DNA from: Colwellia sp. | Lineage (GTDB): Bacteria; Pseudomonadota; Gammaproteobacteria; Enterobacterales; Alteromonadaceae | Assembly: GCA_013215385.1 (NCBI GenBank) | Contig: JABSOY010000026.1 | Coordinates: 1 to 52,900 of the forward strand | DNA length: 52,900 nucleotides | Direction of reading: 5' to 3' | Shown: piece by piece, positions 44,081 to 52,779 of the stretch | Layout of the letters: each line of letters begins with the position of its first letter | Numbering within the stretch: the first letter of the stretch is position 1 | Program-made: the position numbers and the translations under genes | Notes under the pieces: model-generated | The model's database searches: none | Seen by the model: only the letters and a program-made list of their open reading frames with translations | Told to the model about the DNA's origin: nothing

Positions 44081-44221
44081 GTTGATTGGCCCCCCAAGTC
44101 ATCGATGTTTGGAATAGTAGAAAACTTAAGTTACACACTTTTGTATCGTTTAACCCATATTATTTTGGGTGTATTATCTCCTCCAGATAAAATGATGTTT
44201 GCGCAAAGCATCATTTTTATT
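44081..44221 (+). ncRNA. Putative Fur-controlled small RNA
   Basis: A gene-free interval of about 140 bases from the predicted start (about 44081) to a strong intrinsic terminator. Single-stranded candidates for target pairing are GGCCCCCCAAG (44088-44098) and TCTCCTCC (44177-44184), the latter complementary to a Shine-Dalgarno sequence. The 3' end is a stem (AAAATGATG with CATCATTTT, and an inner TTT/AAA) with a short T tail. This is the general plan of an iron-stress sRNA such as RyhB or PrrF. I see no sequence similarity that I could name to either, so homology is not claimed. Confidence 0.5.
44189..44221 (+). terminator. Intrinsic terminator of the putative sRNA
   Basis: AAAATGATG and CATCATTTT pair, with an inner TTT-GCGC-AAA stem-loop and one bulged G, followed by TTATT. 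The A run on the left arm makes it partly functional from the minus strand as well. Confidence 0.7.
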
Positions 44222-44251
44222 AGGCTCTATGTAAATAGAGCCTATTTTTTT
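44222..44251 (+). terminator. Second hairpin terminator before the CysG-like gene
   Basis: AGGCTCTAT (44222-44230) and ATAGAGCCT (44235-44243) form a perfect nine-base-pair stem with a GTAA loop, followed by seven T (44245-44251). It backs up the preceding terminator for plus-strand transcription and protects the convergent minus-strand gene that ends at 44281. Confidence 0.8.
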
Positions 44252-44280
44252 GCTTAAATTTTAATTAGATACCTGATTGT

Positions 44281-45246
44281 TCAATCAGCACAAATAAGCT
44301 GTTTTTTTCTTATGGTACTTAATAATAAGGCAGAGTTTTCTGGTAATTGTGCACAGCCGGCGAGTAGATAAATAACTTTTTGTCCTTTTTCTGATAAATC
44401 TAAGGCATGCTGAAAATTGACCATAATAGTCGAGCAGATACTTTGCGGGTATTTATCGGCATCACGTCTTATATATTCTAATAAATCACTGTTAACATTT
44501 TCATCATAAAATACCGCATCTGCAAATTGCATTTCGCGATGGATTTGCAGTGTTAATTTATCTGGATTACCTGTTTTAGTATGAACAAAGACTATCTCTC
44601 CCTGCGGAGGTGGAACTTCGTTTTTTAAAGTAGTTATTAGCTGTTGCTCAGCCTGAAAATGGTCACCATCTAAGACAGCTTCGCCTATAGTGCCACGCAA
44701 TGTATTTTCCCAGAAGGTACGGCGGTTACGTAAACCTTTCACTCTGGCTTTAACATGATCGCGAAATTTAAACGAAAACTCCGCTAGCTTGCCATAATTA
44801 TTTGGCAGCACTTTTTCAATTTGTTCCCTTAGCATTCTTAAAAGTATTGGCGCAGTACCTGAACTACATATTGCGATGATCATCGGGGAACGATCTATAA
44901 TTGCTGGCGTTATATAAGTACAAAGTTCGGGTTGATCAACAACATTGGTGAGGATATTGAGTGGTTTGGTTTCTTCAGAAACCGCTTTATTTACCGAGCG
45001 ATTGTCAGTGGCTGCAATGACTAAATTAATATTCGCTAAATGACCACTTGTGTAATTATGTGCTAACCAAGGTAAATTGTGTGATTGAATCAAGCGATGA
45101 ACACTGGGGGAGACACTTTCAGACATTACTACAATGTTTGCTGTGGTTTTAAGCAATAATTCAATTTTACGAGCAGCGACGTCACCACCACCGATCACCA
45201 TGGCTGAAATGTTTTCAGCATCAAGGAAAATGGGGAAATATTTCAT
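44281..45246 (-). CDS. CysG-like siroheme protein: intact dehydrogenase/chelatase, truncated methylase domain
   Basis: A 321-residue protein. Residues 1-150 match the precorrin-2 dehydrogenase / sirohydrochlorin ferrochelatase part of CysG (Met8-like): NAD-binding VIGGGDVAARK, D104 in NVVDQ aligned with the catalytic Asp of E. coli CysG, and the SSGTAP loop with S128. The next part, 150-215, matches the CysG dimerisation region. From 216 it resembles the start of the uroporphyrinogen methyltransferase domain (GEIVFVHTKTGNPDKLTL against a GAGPGDPxLLTL type), but the GGDP motif reads LAGCAQLP and the protein ends about 135 residues early. Full CysG is near 457 residues. SAM-dependent methylation is therefore unlikely, and a separate CobA-type enzyme would be needed for siroheme. 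Confidence 0.82.
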   Translation of the reverse strand: MKYFPIFLDAENISAMVIGGGDVAARKIELLLKTTANIVVMSESVSPSVHRLIQSHNLPWLAHNYTSGHLANINLVIAATDNRSVNKAVSEETKPLNILTNVVDQPELCTYITPAIIDRSPMIIAICSSGTAPILLRMLREQIEKVLPNNYGKLAEFSFKFRDHVKARVKGLRNRRTFWENTLRGTIGEAVLDGDHFQAEQQLITTLKNEVPPPQGEIVFVHTKTGNPDKLTLQIHREMQFADAVFYDENVNSDLLEYIRRDADKYPQSICSTIMVNFQHALDLSEKGQKVIYLLAGCAQLPENSALLLSTIRKKQLICAD

Positions 45247-45369
45247 TTAATTAGCCTATTGTACTTTGATATCAATCCTAACATGAACAAAAGTATAATA
45301 ACTTGTTCTAGTTAACCTTTATCATTTCTGTCATCGCCATAAGAGTATACGAATAACTTAAATTCATCA

Positions 45370-45858
45370 TCATGAAGGCAATGATAAGGGCTGTTCACTG
45401 ATTGCCAAACCATTACAGTCACCATATATAAACTGTCCAGGAATAAAAGTTATACCCGCAAAAGTAACAAGAGTATTAACCTTGCCAATGCCCAGCTTTT
45501 CAGTCTTTATTGGGCAACAACCCAATGCTTTAACACCTAAGTTGAGTGTAGCAATAGTACCCGCATCACGAATACAGCCATTAATAACAATGCCTTGCCA
45601 GCCATTATTTACAGCTTTTTCAGCAAGCATGTCGCCTAAAAGTGCATGAGTGGTACTCGCTTTACCATCTACCACCATAACTTTGCCCGTACCGTCAGTA
45701 GCCACTAAAGCTTTTACTTTTGAATTATCATTGAAACAAGCAACAGTAACAATTTCACCGCTGAAAATTTTCTTTTGGCCATAATCGGTAAATAAAGGCT
45801 GCGCGAGTAATAGCTCGTTTGGGTAAATATCATATAAGTCGGGTAGTAAATCGAGCAT
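45370..45858 (-). CDS. rraA: RraA family regulator of ribonuclease E activity
   Basis: A 162-residue protein of the RraA family, which in E. coli binds RNase E and lowers its activity. Visible features are LPDLYDIYPNELL at the start, DGTGKVMVVDGKAS, LLGDMLAEKAV with NGWQGIVINGCIRD (the GCIRDA loop) and LGVKALG. The length equals that of bacterial RraA (about 160). RraA-fold proteins also include aldolases, which need a metal-binding pattern; the neighbourhood gives no such hint. AAGGA lies eight bases before the ATG. It is divergent to prmA. Confidence 0.9.
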   Translation of the reverse strand: MLDLLPDLYDIYPNELLLAQPLFTDYGQKKIFSGEIVTVACFNDNSKVKALVATDGTGKVMVVDGKASTTHALLGDMLAEKAVNNGWQGIVINGCIRDAGTIATLNLGVKALGCCPIKTEKLGIGKVNTLVTFAGITFIPGQFIYGDCNGLAISEQPLSLPS

Positions 45859-45978
45859 CGTTTGTTTCCTTAATGGGCAGTGAGATAAATTAATTCGGAT
45901 AAATACTCTAGCAGAAGTATATATAGGTATTAACTGACAAATGCTAAACTAGGATAAATTTTATTGTGAGAGTTTTTC

Positions 45979-46860
45979 ATGCCTTGGATACAGCTTCGCC
46001 TAAGTGCGAATGAAGATACATCAGAAAAGTATAGTGATTGGTTAAGTGCCTGTGGCGCACAAGCGGTTACCTTTATTGACGCACAAGATACACCTATATA
46101 TGAACCATTACCGGGCGACGAAGTAATTTATTGGAGCAATACCGTTGTTATGGGCTTATTTGAAGCAAACCATGACATGGATAAAACCATTAGTTACTTA
46201 CAAAGTATTCATCCTGACAAAAAAGAGATGGCCTATAAGCTTGAGCAACTTGAAGACAAAGATTGGGAAAGAGAGTGGATGGATAACTTCCACCCGATGA
46301 AATTCGGCCAAAGATTATGGATCTGCCCAAGCTGGCTTGAAGTTCCTGATCCGACAGCGGTAAACGTAATGCTTGATCCTGGTTTAGCTTTTGGTACGGG
46401 AACACACCCAACAACGGCATTATGTTTAACCTGGTTAGATGGACTAGATTTAGTCGGTAAAACAGTGGTTGATTTTGGCTGTGGTTCCGGAATTTTATCG
46501 CTGGCGGCACTAAAATTAGGTGCTAAAAAAGTGATCGGCATTGATATCGACCCTCAAGCACTACAAGCAAGTAAAGCCAATGCTGAACGTAATAGTGTCG
46601 ACGATCGTTTGGAGCTTTTCTTACCAAAAGATCAGCCTAACTTAAAAGCAGATGTCGTTGTTGCTAATATTCTGGCGGGTCCATTACGTGAACTCGCACC
46701 CACAATTATTGAATTTGTTGCCCCAAATGGTTTGCTTACATTATCTGGTATTCTAGAAGAACAAGCCAATGAACTACAAATTATTTATGGTCAATGGTGT
46801 GAAATGGACGCTATTACTGTGCAAGACGAGTGGGTTCGCCTTTCGGGAACAAAAAAATAG
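45979..46860 (+). CDS. prmA: Ribosomal protein L11 methyltransferase PrmA
   Basis: A 293-residue SAM-dependent methyltransferase that trimethylates ribosomal protein L11. The N-terminal L11-binding domain starts MPWIQLRL, followed by the linker with [16 protein letters not shown], then motif [21 protein letters not shown] and GIDIDPQAL, and the NILAGPL motif. The length and all motifs are normal. GTGAGAG upstream of the ATG is a weak ribosome binding site. In many gammaproteobacteria prmA lies just before dusB-fis, as here. Confidence 0.96.
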   Translation: MPWIQLRLSANEDTSEKYSDWLSACGAQAVTFIDAQDTPIYEPLPGDEVIYWSNTVVMGLFEANHDMDKTISYLQSIHPDKKEMAYKLEQLEDKDWEREWMDNFHPMKFGQRLWICPSWLEVPDPTAVNVMLDPGLAFGTGTHPTTALCLTWLDGLDLVGKTVVDFGCGSGILSLAALKLGAKKVIGIDIDPQALQASKANAERNSVDDRLELFLPKDQPNLKADVVVANILAGPLRELAPTIIEFVAPNGLLTLSGILEEQANELQIIYGQWCEMDAITVQDEWVRLSGTKK

Positions 46861-46881
46861 TTAAAATTTCTGTTACAAAAT

Positions 46882-46918
46882 GAGCAGTATTTGTTAGCTA
46901 TTTGTACAAATTCTGCTC
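46882..46918 (+). repeat. Inverted repeat between prmA and dusB
   Basis: GAGCAG-t-ATTTGT (46882-46894) mirrors ACAAAT-t-CTGCTC (46906-46918), thirteen positions on each side with one unpaired T-T pair, separated by 11 bases. No T tail follows. It could be the 3' structure of the prmA transcript or an operator for the dusB-fis promoter. Confidence 0.4.
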
Positions 46919-47054
46919 CCACCAATGGTTTGCAAAAAGTCAATATTAAAAACACAAAAAAAAGCTAAAATTGTTCAATTTATATGCTTTCCAATTCAAT
47001 AAAAAACACGTAAACTTAGCGCCCTTTTGAATAGTAGCTCAAAAAAACAGCAGC

Positions 47055-48020
47055 ATGAAAATAGGTTCGTACACTTTATCAAGTAATGTAATGCTTGCTC
47101 CGATGGCCGGAATAACCGATCAACCGTTTCGACAACTTTGTTGCCAAATGGGAGCAGGGTTAGCTGTATCAGAAATGATGTCGTCTAATCCAAAAGTATG
47201 GCATACCGAGAAATCGATACGACGAAGTATTCATAGTGAAGGTGCCGGTATTCGTTCAGTACAAATTGCCGGTTCTGATCCACAAGAGTTAGCGTTTGCT
47301 GCAAAAGTTAATGTTGAAAATGGCGCACAAATTATAGATATCAATATGGGCTGTCCTGCTAAAAAGGTCAATAAAAAGCTCGCGGGTTCTGCACTATTAA
47401 AAGAACCTAAATTGGTAGAAGAAATTGTGCGAAGTGTGGTTGATGCGGTAAACGTGCCAGTGACACTAAAAATTCGTACTGGTTGGTGTGAAAACACTCG
47501 TAACGGTATTGAGATTGCTAAAATTGCTGAACACCATGGTATTCAGTCTTTAGTGGTTCACGGCCGAACGCGTAACGACTTTTATAAAGGCGATGCGGAG
47601 TATGAAACAATAAAAGCGATTAAGCAGGCGGTTAATATTCCCGTAGTGGCTAATGGCGACATTACCAGCGCAGTAAAAGCCGCGCAGGTATTAAATTTTA
47701 CTGGGGCTGATGCCGTAATGGTGGGTCGTGGTGCCCAAGGGAAACCTTGGATCTTTCGAGAAATTAATCATTTCTTGAAAACGGGTGAACATTTGTCTAC
47801 CCCCTCATTGGAAGAGATTTGTCCGATAGTTATTGGGCATGTAAAGGAGTTACACAATTTTTACGGTGATTTTACGGGTGTTCGTTTTGCTCGTAAGCAC
47901 GTCTCTTGGTATATGCTCGCGTATGATCAAGAGAAAAAATTTCGTTCTGTTTTTAATGGGTTAGAGTCAACTACCGACCAGATTGACGCATTAGAACTGT
48001 ATTTTGATAATTTAAATTAA
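47055..48020 (+). CDS. dusB: tRNA-dihydrouridine synthase B
   Basis: A 321-residue flavoenzyme that reduces uridine to dihydrouridine in tRNA. It has [17 protein letters not shown] at the start, the catalytic Cys100 in [24 protein letters not shown], and the PVVANGDI motif with [11 protein letters not shown]. The length is typical of DusB. The dusB-fis pair is conserved across gammaproteobacteria; fis follows after 20 bases, so they form one operon. Confidence 0.96.
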   Translation: MKIGSYTLSSNVMLAPMAGITDQPFRQLCCQMGAGLAVSEMMSSNPKVWHTEKSIRRSIHSEGAGIRSVQIAGSDPQELAFAAKVNVENGAQIIDINMGCPAKKVNKKLAGSALLKEPKLVEEIVRSVVDAVNVPVTLKIRTGWCENTRNGIEIAKIAEHHGIQSLVVHGRTRNDFYKGDAEYETIKAIKQAVNIPVVANGDITSAVKAAQVLNFTGADAVMVGRGAQGKPWIFREINHFLKTGEHLSTPSLEEICPIVIGHVKELHNFYGDFTGVRFARKHVSWYMLAYDQEKKFRSVFNGLESTTDQIDALELYFDNLN

Positions 48021-48040
48021 CTAGAAAGAGTCTGAACTTT

Positions 48041-48328
48041 ATGTTTGAACAAAATATTTCATCACCATTCGTTACTGGCAAGATCCAAACTCAAGCCGAG
48101 TATTCTCCATTACGCACTCAAGCTAAACAAGCGATCAGTAACTACTTATCACAATTAAATGGTAATGATGTAGACGATATGTACGACCTTGTACTTTCTG
48201 AAATCGAAGCACCAATGTTAGAAGAAGTGATGAAGTATACTCGCGGTAACCAAACCCGTGCAGCTAACTTATTAGGTATCAACCGTGGTACGTTACGTAA
48301 GAAATTAAAAAAATACGGTCAGAACTAA
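48041..48328 (+). CDS. fis: DNA-binding protein Fis
   Basis: A 95-residue nucleoid-associated protein that bends DNA and activates rRNA promoters. The C-terminal helix-turn-helix reads [21 protein letters not shown], as in Fis of other gammaproteobacteria (cited in parts: [19 protein letters not shown]). E. coli Fis has 98 residues. It is the second gene of the dusB-fis operon and is followed by an intrinsic terminator. An rRNA-type promoter, the classical Fis target, lies about 4.5 kb downstream at the end of this window. Confidence 0.97.
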   Translation: MFEQNISSPFVTGKIQTQAEYSPLRTQAKQAISNYLSQLNGNDVDDMYDLVLSEIEAPMLEEVMKYTRGNQTRAANLLGINRGTLRKKLKKYGQN

Positions 48329-48356
48329 AAAAGTCGACAGGTTGTTCCTGTCACTT

Positions 48357-48384
48357 AAAAGCACCCTAGGGTGCTTTCTTTATT
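48357..48384 (+). terminator. Rho-independent terminator of dusB-fis
   Basis: AAAAGCACC (48357-48365) and GGTGCTTT (48370-48377) form a stem with a CTAG loop, followed by CTTTATTT. It closes the dusB-fis operon before the purH leader. Confidence 0.8.
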
Positions 48385-48410
48385 TCTAGCCACGGCATTT
48401 GCTACAGCTA

Positions 48411-48480
48411 GCTACCCAAAACTGGGTAGAGGACTTACCTCCTTGAGAGGTAACCGCCAAGGACAAACGTCAATGGCCAG
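48411..48480 (+). promoter_or_regulatory. Structured purH leader with three consecutive hairpins
   Basis: Three stems in a row occupy about 70 bases upstream of purH: CTACCC (48412-48417) with GGGTAG (48424-48429); TTACCTC (48435-48441) with GAGGTAA (48447-48453), loop CTTGA; GCCA (48456-48459) with TGGC (48474-48477) around GAC/GTC. All lie before the start at 48516, with no T tail to make them plain terminators. purH is a known target of ZTP (pfl) riboswitches, but I do not see the ZTP consensus elements I remember. A CAAACGT core at 48464-48470 recalls a PurR box. A cis-regulatory role is likely; its class is unknown. Confidence 0.45.
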
Positions 48481-48515
48481 GCAATTAAACTAACTTTAAG
48501 GTTAACAATAAAACA

Positions 48516-50117
48516 ATGGATACTCCACGCCCAATCAAACGTGCATTATTAAGTGTTTCTGATAAAACAGGTATTGTCGATTTCGCCCGCAGCTTAGCGC
48601 AAAAAGGTGTTGATATCTTATCAACTGGCGGCACAGCAAAATTATTAGCTGAAAATGGCATTCAAGTAACAGAAGTTTCTAATTACACGGGTCACCCTGA
48701 AATCATGGACGGCCGTGTTAAAACACTTCATCCAAAAGTTCATGGCGGAATTTTAGCGCGTCGCGGTATTGATGAAGCGGTTATGCTAGAAAACGATATT
48801 AGCGCAATTGATATTGTCGTCGTTAACCTTTACCCATTTGCTAACGCAGTTAGCGATGAAAACTGTTCGTTAGAAAATGCGATCGAAAATATCGATATCG
48901 GCGGACCAACAATGGTACGCGCGGCAGCAAAAAATCATAAAGATGTTACTATTGTCGTTAATGCTCATGATTACGATCGTGTCTTAGCTGAAATGAATGC
49001 CAACAATGATTCATTAACGTACAAAACACGTTTTGATCTAGCGATTGCTGCTTACGAACATACGGCCTCTTACGATGGTATGATCGCAAACTACTTCGGT
49101 AAAATGCTTAACGCTCACGGCACTGAAAACGTGGAAGTTAAACTTAAAGACAAAAATAAATTTCCACGTACCTTTAACAGTCAGTTTATTAAAACTGAAG
49201 ATTTACGTTACGGTGAAAACTCACATCAAGATGCTGCTTTTTATGTTGAAGCAAATCCAGTAGAAGGTTCAGTTTCAACAGCTAAACAACTTCAAGGTAA
49301 GGCGCTTTCTTACAACAATATTGCTGATACAGATGCCGCTTTAGAATGTGTTAAAGAATTTGATGAGCCGGCGTGTGTCATCGTGAAACATGCTAACCCT
49401 TGTGGTGTATCAATTGGCGACAATATTTTAGCCGCTTACGAAGGTGCTTATAAAACGGACCCTACCTCAGCATTCGGCGGTATTATCGCCTTCAACCGTG
49501 AATTAGACGCAGACACAGCAGAAGCTATTGTTTCACGTCAATTCGTTGAAGTGATTATTGCACCAAGTGTTTCAGAGGCCGCTGCACAAATTGTTGCAGC
49601 TAAGCCTAACTTACGTTTATTAGAATGTGGTGAATGGTCAACAACAACATCTGGTTTTGATCTTAAACGCGTAAACGGTGGTTTATTGGTTCAAGATAGA
49701 GACCAAGGTAAAGTAACGAGTGACGATTTAAAAGTGGTCACTAAACGTCAGCCTACAGCTGATGAAATGCGTGATTTACAATTTTGCTGGAAAGTAGCGA
49801 AATACGTAAAATCGAATGCCATTGTTTATGTTAAAAATAGCATGACAATCGGTGTCGGTGCTGGCCAAATGAGCCGTGTTTACTCCGCTAAAGTAGCTGG
49901 AATTAAAGCAGCTGACGAAAATCTAGAAGTTAAAGGTTCAGTTATGGCATCCGATGCATTCTTTCCATTCCGTGATGGTTTAGATGCAGCTGCTGAAGCT
50001 GGTATTACTGCGGTAATTCAGCCGGGTGGTTCAATGCGCGATAATGAAGTTATTGCTGCCGCAGATGAACATAACATTGCTATGGTGTTCACAGGTATGC
50101 GCCACTTCCGCCATTAA
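48516..50117 (+). CDS. purH: Bifunctional AICAR transformylase / IMP cyclohydrolase PurH
   Basis: A 533-residue enzyme for the last two steps of IMP synthesis. The N-terminal cyclohydrolase (MGS-like) domain, about 1-160, has [19 protein letters not shown] and the GGILARR block. The C-terminal formyltransferase domain has the KHANPCGV motif with the catalytic Lys-His and [17 protein letters not shown], ending in FTGMRHFRH. Sequence and length are fully typical. purD is downstream but separated by a gene and a terminator-like hairpin, so the classic purHD operon is split here. Confidence 0.98.
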   Translation: MDTPRPIKRALLSVSDKTGIVDFARSLAQKGVDILSTGGTAKLLAENGIQVTEVSNYTGHPEIMDGRVKTLHPKVHGGILARRGIDEAVMLENDISAIDIVVVNLYPFANAVSDENCSLENAIENIDIGGPTMVRAAAKNHKDVTIVVNAHDYDRVLAEMNANNDSLTYKTRFDLAIAAYEHTASYDGMIANYFGKMLNAHGTENVEVKLKDKNKFPRTFNSQFIKTEDLRYGENSHQDAAFYVEANPVEGSVSTAKQLQGKALSYNNIADTDAALECVKEFDEPACVIVKHANPCGVSIGDNILAAYEGAYKTDPTSAFGGIIAFNRELDADTAEAIVSRQFVEVIIAPSVSEAAAQIVAAKPNLRLLECGEWSTTTSGFDLKRVNGGLLVQDRDQGKVTSDDLKVVTKRQPTADEMRDLQFCWKVAKYVKSNAIVYVKNSMTIGVGAGQMSRVYSAKVAGIKAADENLEVKGSVMASDAFFPFRDGLDAAAEAGITAVIQPGGSMRDNEVIAAADEHNIAMVFTGMRHFRH

Positions 50118-50122
50118 ATGAA

Positions 50123-50282
50123 ATGCTTGTCGTTGTGAAGCCCTCTTTATGCGTTAAAAGTACTCACTGACTAACGTCAGCTCCGTGCTTTCTCCTTCAA
50201 AGAGAACTTCACAACTTAAAGCATATTCAATTAACTGCTTTATTAGCCTTGTTGATAAAATGTTACATTTCAATAAGGCTAA
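50123..50282 (+). repeat. Long inverted-repeat element and a second palindrome after purH
   Basis: A structured, non-coding block of about 100 bases: ATGCTT (50123-50128), GTTGTGAAG (50132-50140) and CTCTTT (50143-50148) on the left match AAAGAG (50199-50204), CTTCACAAC (50207-50215) and AAAGCAT (50218-50224) on the right, with an inner GACTAACGTC near 50169-50178. This looks like a dispersed palindromic (REP-like or MITE-like) element. A separate stem, TTAGCCTT (50243-50250) with AAGGCTAA (50275-50282), follows. Neither is a textbook terminator. Confidence 0.6.
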
Positions 50283-50373
50283 ATATCTCTCTTTTAGACC
50301 CCTTATCTGTTTCTTCTTTTAAAATCTGCTATAACATATCGAGTTAAATTTTACTCTTGATATGGAAAAGCAA

Positions 50374-51201
50374 ATGAAAACAATAAAAACATTACTGTCT
50401 GCCTCAATTATTAGTCTGTCACTTGCCAGCGTTTCAGCTGCTGCTCACACAATGCACTCTGCGGATAACGCACAACTAGCACAAGCGGTTGCGAGTGAGC
50501 ATAGATCTGCTGCTAATAAATTACGTGACCAATACCGTCACCCCCAGCAAACATTAGAATTTTTTGGCTTTAAATCGAACATGACCGTTGTCGAGATTAC
50601 TCCCGGTGGTGGTTGGTATACTGAAATTTTAGCTCCAGCGCTAAAAGGGAAAGGCAAATTAATTGCTGCTCATTATCCAGATACAGGTGAAGATAACTAT
50701 TACAGTAATTCGCGTAAAAGATTAGAAAAGAAGCTAGCTGGCCACGATATGTATAGTGAAGTTGAACTGTCTAATTTTGTCCCTAAAAAAGCCAGTGAAT
50801 TAGCTCCAGCAGGTACTGCAGATATGGTACTTACTTTCCGTAATTTACATAACTGGGGCGAAGAGGGGGTACAACAAGTATTTATCGACGCATTTAAAGC
50901 ACTAAAAGCTAATGGAGTCTTAGGTGTTGTTGAGCATCGCTTACCAAAAGGTGCAATGGCAAGTGATGAAAATCGCGGCTATGTATCAGTAGAGAAAACG
51001 ATTGCTCAAGCAAAAGCAGCAGGCTTTACCCTAATTGCTAGCAGTGAAGTGAATGCAAATGTTAAAGATAAAGCAAACTATGAAAAAGGCGTATGGACCT
51101 TACCACCATCTTTTGCTTTAAAAGACAAAAATAAAGAAAAGTATTCATCGATTGGTGAAAGCGACCGCATGACTTTAAAATTTGCAAAAGTAGCTAAATA
51201 A
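50374..51201 (+). CDS. Exported predicted SAM-dependent methyltransferase
   Basis: A protein of 275 residues (ATG 50374) or 279 (ATG 50362) with a clear Sec signal peptide (TIKTLLSASIISLSLASVSAAA, cited in parts: LLSASIISLSLASVSA then AHTM) and a methyltransferase-like fold: motif I VVEITPGGGWYTEIL, then LTFRNLHNW and a VVEHRLPKG strand. It resembles the COG4798 group of predicted methyltransferases that carry signal peptides. SAM is not expected in the periplasm, so activity there is doubtful. It sits between purH and purD with its own 3' terminator. The function is unknown; I chose 50374 as start on N-terminal shape (short MK start), without strong support from a ribosome binding site. Confidence 0.72.
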   Translation: MKTIKTLLSASIISLSLASVSAAAHTMHSADNAQLAQAVASEHRSAANKLRDQYRHPQQTLEFFGFKSNMTVVEITPGGGWYTEILAPALKGKGKLIAAHYPDTGEDNYYSNSRKRLEKKLAGHDMYSEVELSNFVPKKASELAPAGTADMVLTFRNLHNWGEEGVQQVFIDAFKALKANGVLGVVEHRLPKGAMASDENRGYVSVEKTIAQAKAAGFTLIASSEVNANVKDKANYEKGVWTLPPSFALKDKNKEKYSSIGESDRMTLKFAKVAK

Positions 51202-51208
51202 TCTTAAG

Positions 51209-51248
51209 ACTTGCGCTATAACTTCCCTTATAATAGCGCAAGTTTTTT
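51209..51248 (+). terminator. Intrinsic terminator between the methyltransferase gene and purD
   Basis: ACTTGCGCTAT (51209-51219) and ATAGCGCAAGT (51233-51243) form a perfect 11-base-pair stem, followed by T6. It ends the preceding unit; purD at 51286 must have a promoter inside or beyond this element or depend on readthrough. Confidence 0.85.
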
Positions 51249-51285
51249 AGCATATTTTCTAGCAGATAAAGTAGGGTTAAGATAA

Positions 51286-52572
51286 ATGAATGTTTTAGTA
51301 ATAGGTAGTGGCGGCCGTGAACATGCACTAGCATGGAAAGCCGCGCAATCAACACAAGTAGAAAAAGTTTTTGTTGCGCCAGGCAATGCAGGTACGGCAA
51401 CAGAGCCTAAAGTAGAAAATGTTGCCATATCTATTGGTGATACCGCAGCATTAATTGACTTTGCTAAAACTCGAAATATAGGCCTAACTATCGTCGGCCC
51501 AGAACAACCTCTGGTAGATGGTATCGTTGATGCTTTCCAAGCTGAAGGTTTAACCATTTTTGGTCCAAGTGCTAAAGCTGCACAACTTGAAGGTTCAAAA
51601 GCATTTACTAAAGACTTCTTAGCACGTCATGATATACCTACGGGTTGGTACCAAAACTTTACTGAAATCGAACCAGCATTAGCCTATGTTCGTGAAAAGG
51701 GCGCGCCAATTGTTATAAAAGCTGACGGCTTAGCGGCAGGTAAAGGTGTTATTGTTGCGATGACATTAATCGAAGCTGAAGATGCTATAAAAGATATGTT
51801 AGCTGGTAACGCGTTTGGTGATGCAGGTCATCGTGTGGTTATTGAAGAGTTTCTTGAAGGTGAAGAAGCAAGCTTTATTGTTATGGTCGATGGTAAAAAC
51901 GTTTTAGCTATGGCTACCAGTCAAGATCACAAGCGCGCTTATAATAACGATGAAGGGCCAAATACCGGTGGTATGGGCGCTTATTCCCCAGCTCCTGTGG
52001 TAACTGCTGAGATTCACCAACGTATCATGGATGAAGTTATTTATCCAACCGTTGAGGGAATGGCAAAAGAAGATGCAGATTACACTGGCTTCTTATATGC
52101 AGGTTTAATGATCGATGCGAGTGGCACGCCAAAAGTTATCGAGTATAACTGTCGATTTGGTGATCCAGAAACTCAACCTATGATGATGCGTTTAAAATCT
52201 GATATTGTTGAATTATGTTTATCAGCTTGTGCGGGCGAATTAGATAAAGCAACGATCGAATTCGATCCACGCCCAGCAGTCGGTGTAGTACTAGCCGCTG
52301 GCGGTTATCCAGGGACTTACGGCAAAGGCAAAGTTATTGCAGGTTTGGATACTAATCAGCATGCAGACAGAAAAACTTTCCACGCTGGAACAGCTCAAAA
52401 AGATGGTGAAATTGTTACTGCTGGTGGTCGCGTATTATGTGCAACCGCATTAGGTGAAACTGTTACAGATGCACAACAATCGGCTTATGCTTTATTACAT
52501 GAAATAAGCTGGGAAGAGGTACAATTTAGAACTGATATCGCTTACCGTGCAATTGCTAGAGAGCAAAGTTAA
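51286..52572 (+). CDS. purD: Phosphoribosylamine-glycine ligase PurD
   Basis: A 428-residue ATP-grasp enzyme that joins glycine to phosphoribosylamine in purine synthesis. It opens with VIGSGGREHALAWK, has IVGPEQPLVDG, then KADGLAAGKGV in the ATP-grasp domain, EEFLEGEEASF, the NNDEGPNTGGMGAY motif and EYNCRFGDPETQ. Motifs and length are normal. Purine genes purH and purD usually form an operon, here interrupted by a methyltransferase gene. A strong terminator follows. Confidence 0.98.
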   Translation: MNVLVIGSGGREHALAWKAAQSTQVEKVFVAPGNAGTATEPKVENVAISIGDTAALIDFAKTRNIGLTIVGPEQPLVDGIVDAFQAEGLTIFGPSAKAAQLEGSKAFTKDFLARHDIPTGWYQNFTEIEPALAYVREKGAPIVIKADGLAAGKGVIVAMTLIEAEDAIKDMLAGNAFGDAGHRVVIEEFLEGEEASFIVMVDGKNVLAMATSQDHKRAYNNDEGPNTGGMGAYSPAPVVTAEIHQRIMDEVIYPTVEGMAKEDADYTGFLYAGLMIDASGTPKVIEYNCRFGDPETQPMMMRLKSDIVELCLSACAGELDKATIEFDPRPAVGVVLAAGGYPGTYGKGKVIAGLDTNQHADRKTFHAGTAQKDGEIVTAGGRVLCATALGETVTDAQQSAYALLHEISWEEVQFRTDIAYRAIAREQS

Positions 52573-52598
52573 GTTACACTTTTTAAGTGTTGAAATGA

Positions 52599-52622
52599 AA
52601 GCCTCTTTTAAGAGGCTTTTTT
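52599..52622 (+). terminator. Rho-independent terminator of purD
   Basis: AAGCCTCTT (52599-52607) and AAGAGGCTT (52610-52618) form a nine-base-pair stem followed by a T run (52617-52622). It closes the purD unit ahead of the rRNA promoter region. Confidence 0.9.
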
Positions 52623-52779
52623 ATTACCTAAAATTTACAAAACATAACAGGATCAACTGGTATTAATTTAAATGATCTTAATATAGTTTTGATCCGTTGC
52701 TTTTAATAAAAACGGAATTCATCAGCAAACTGCTCGAATAAACTTCAATAAACATATAGTCTGTACGTTAAGTGAACGA

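Noticed and set aside
48464-48470. PurR operator before purH
   Set aside because: Only the CAAACGT core matches; the outer half-sites differ too much to call a site.
48411-48480. Known ZTP (pfl) riboswitch upstream of purH
   Set aside because: The stems are present, but the conserved ZTP core sequences I remember are not visible, so I report a structured leader without class.
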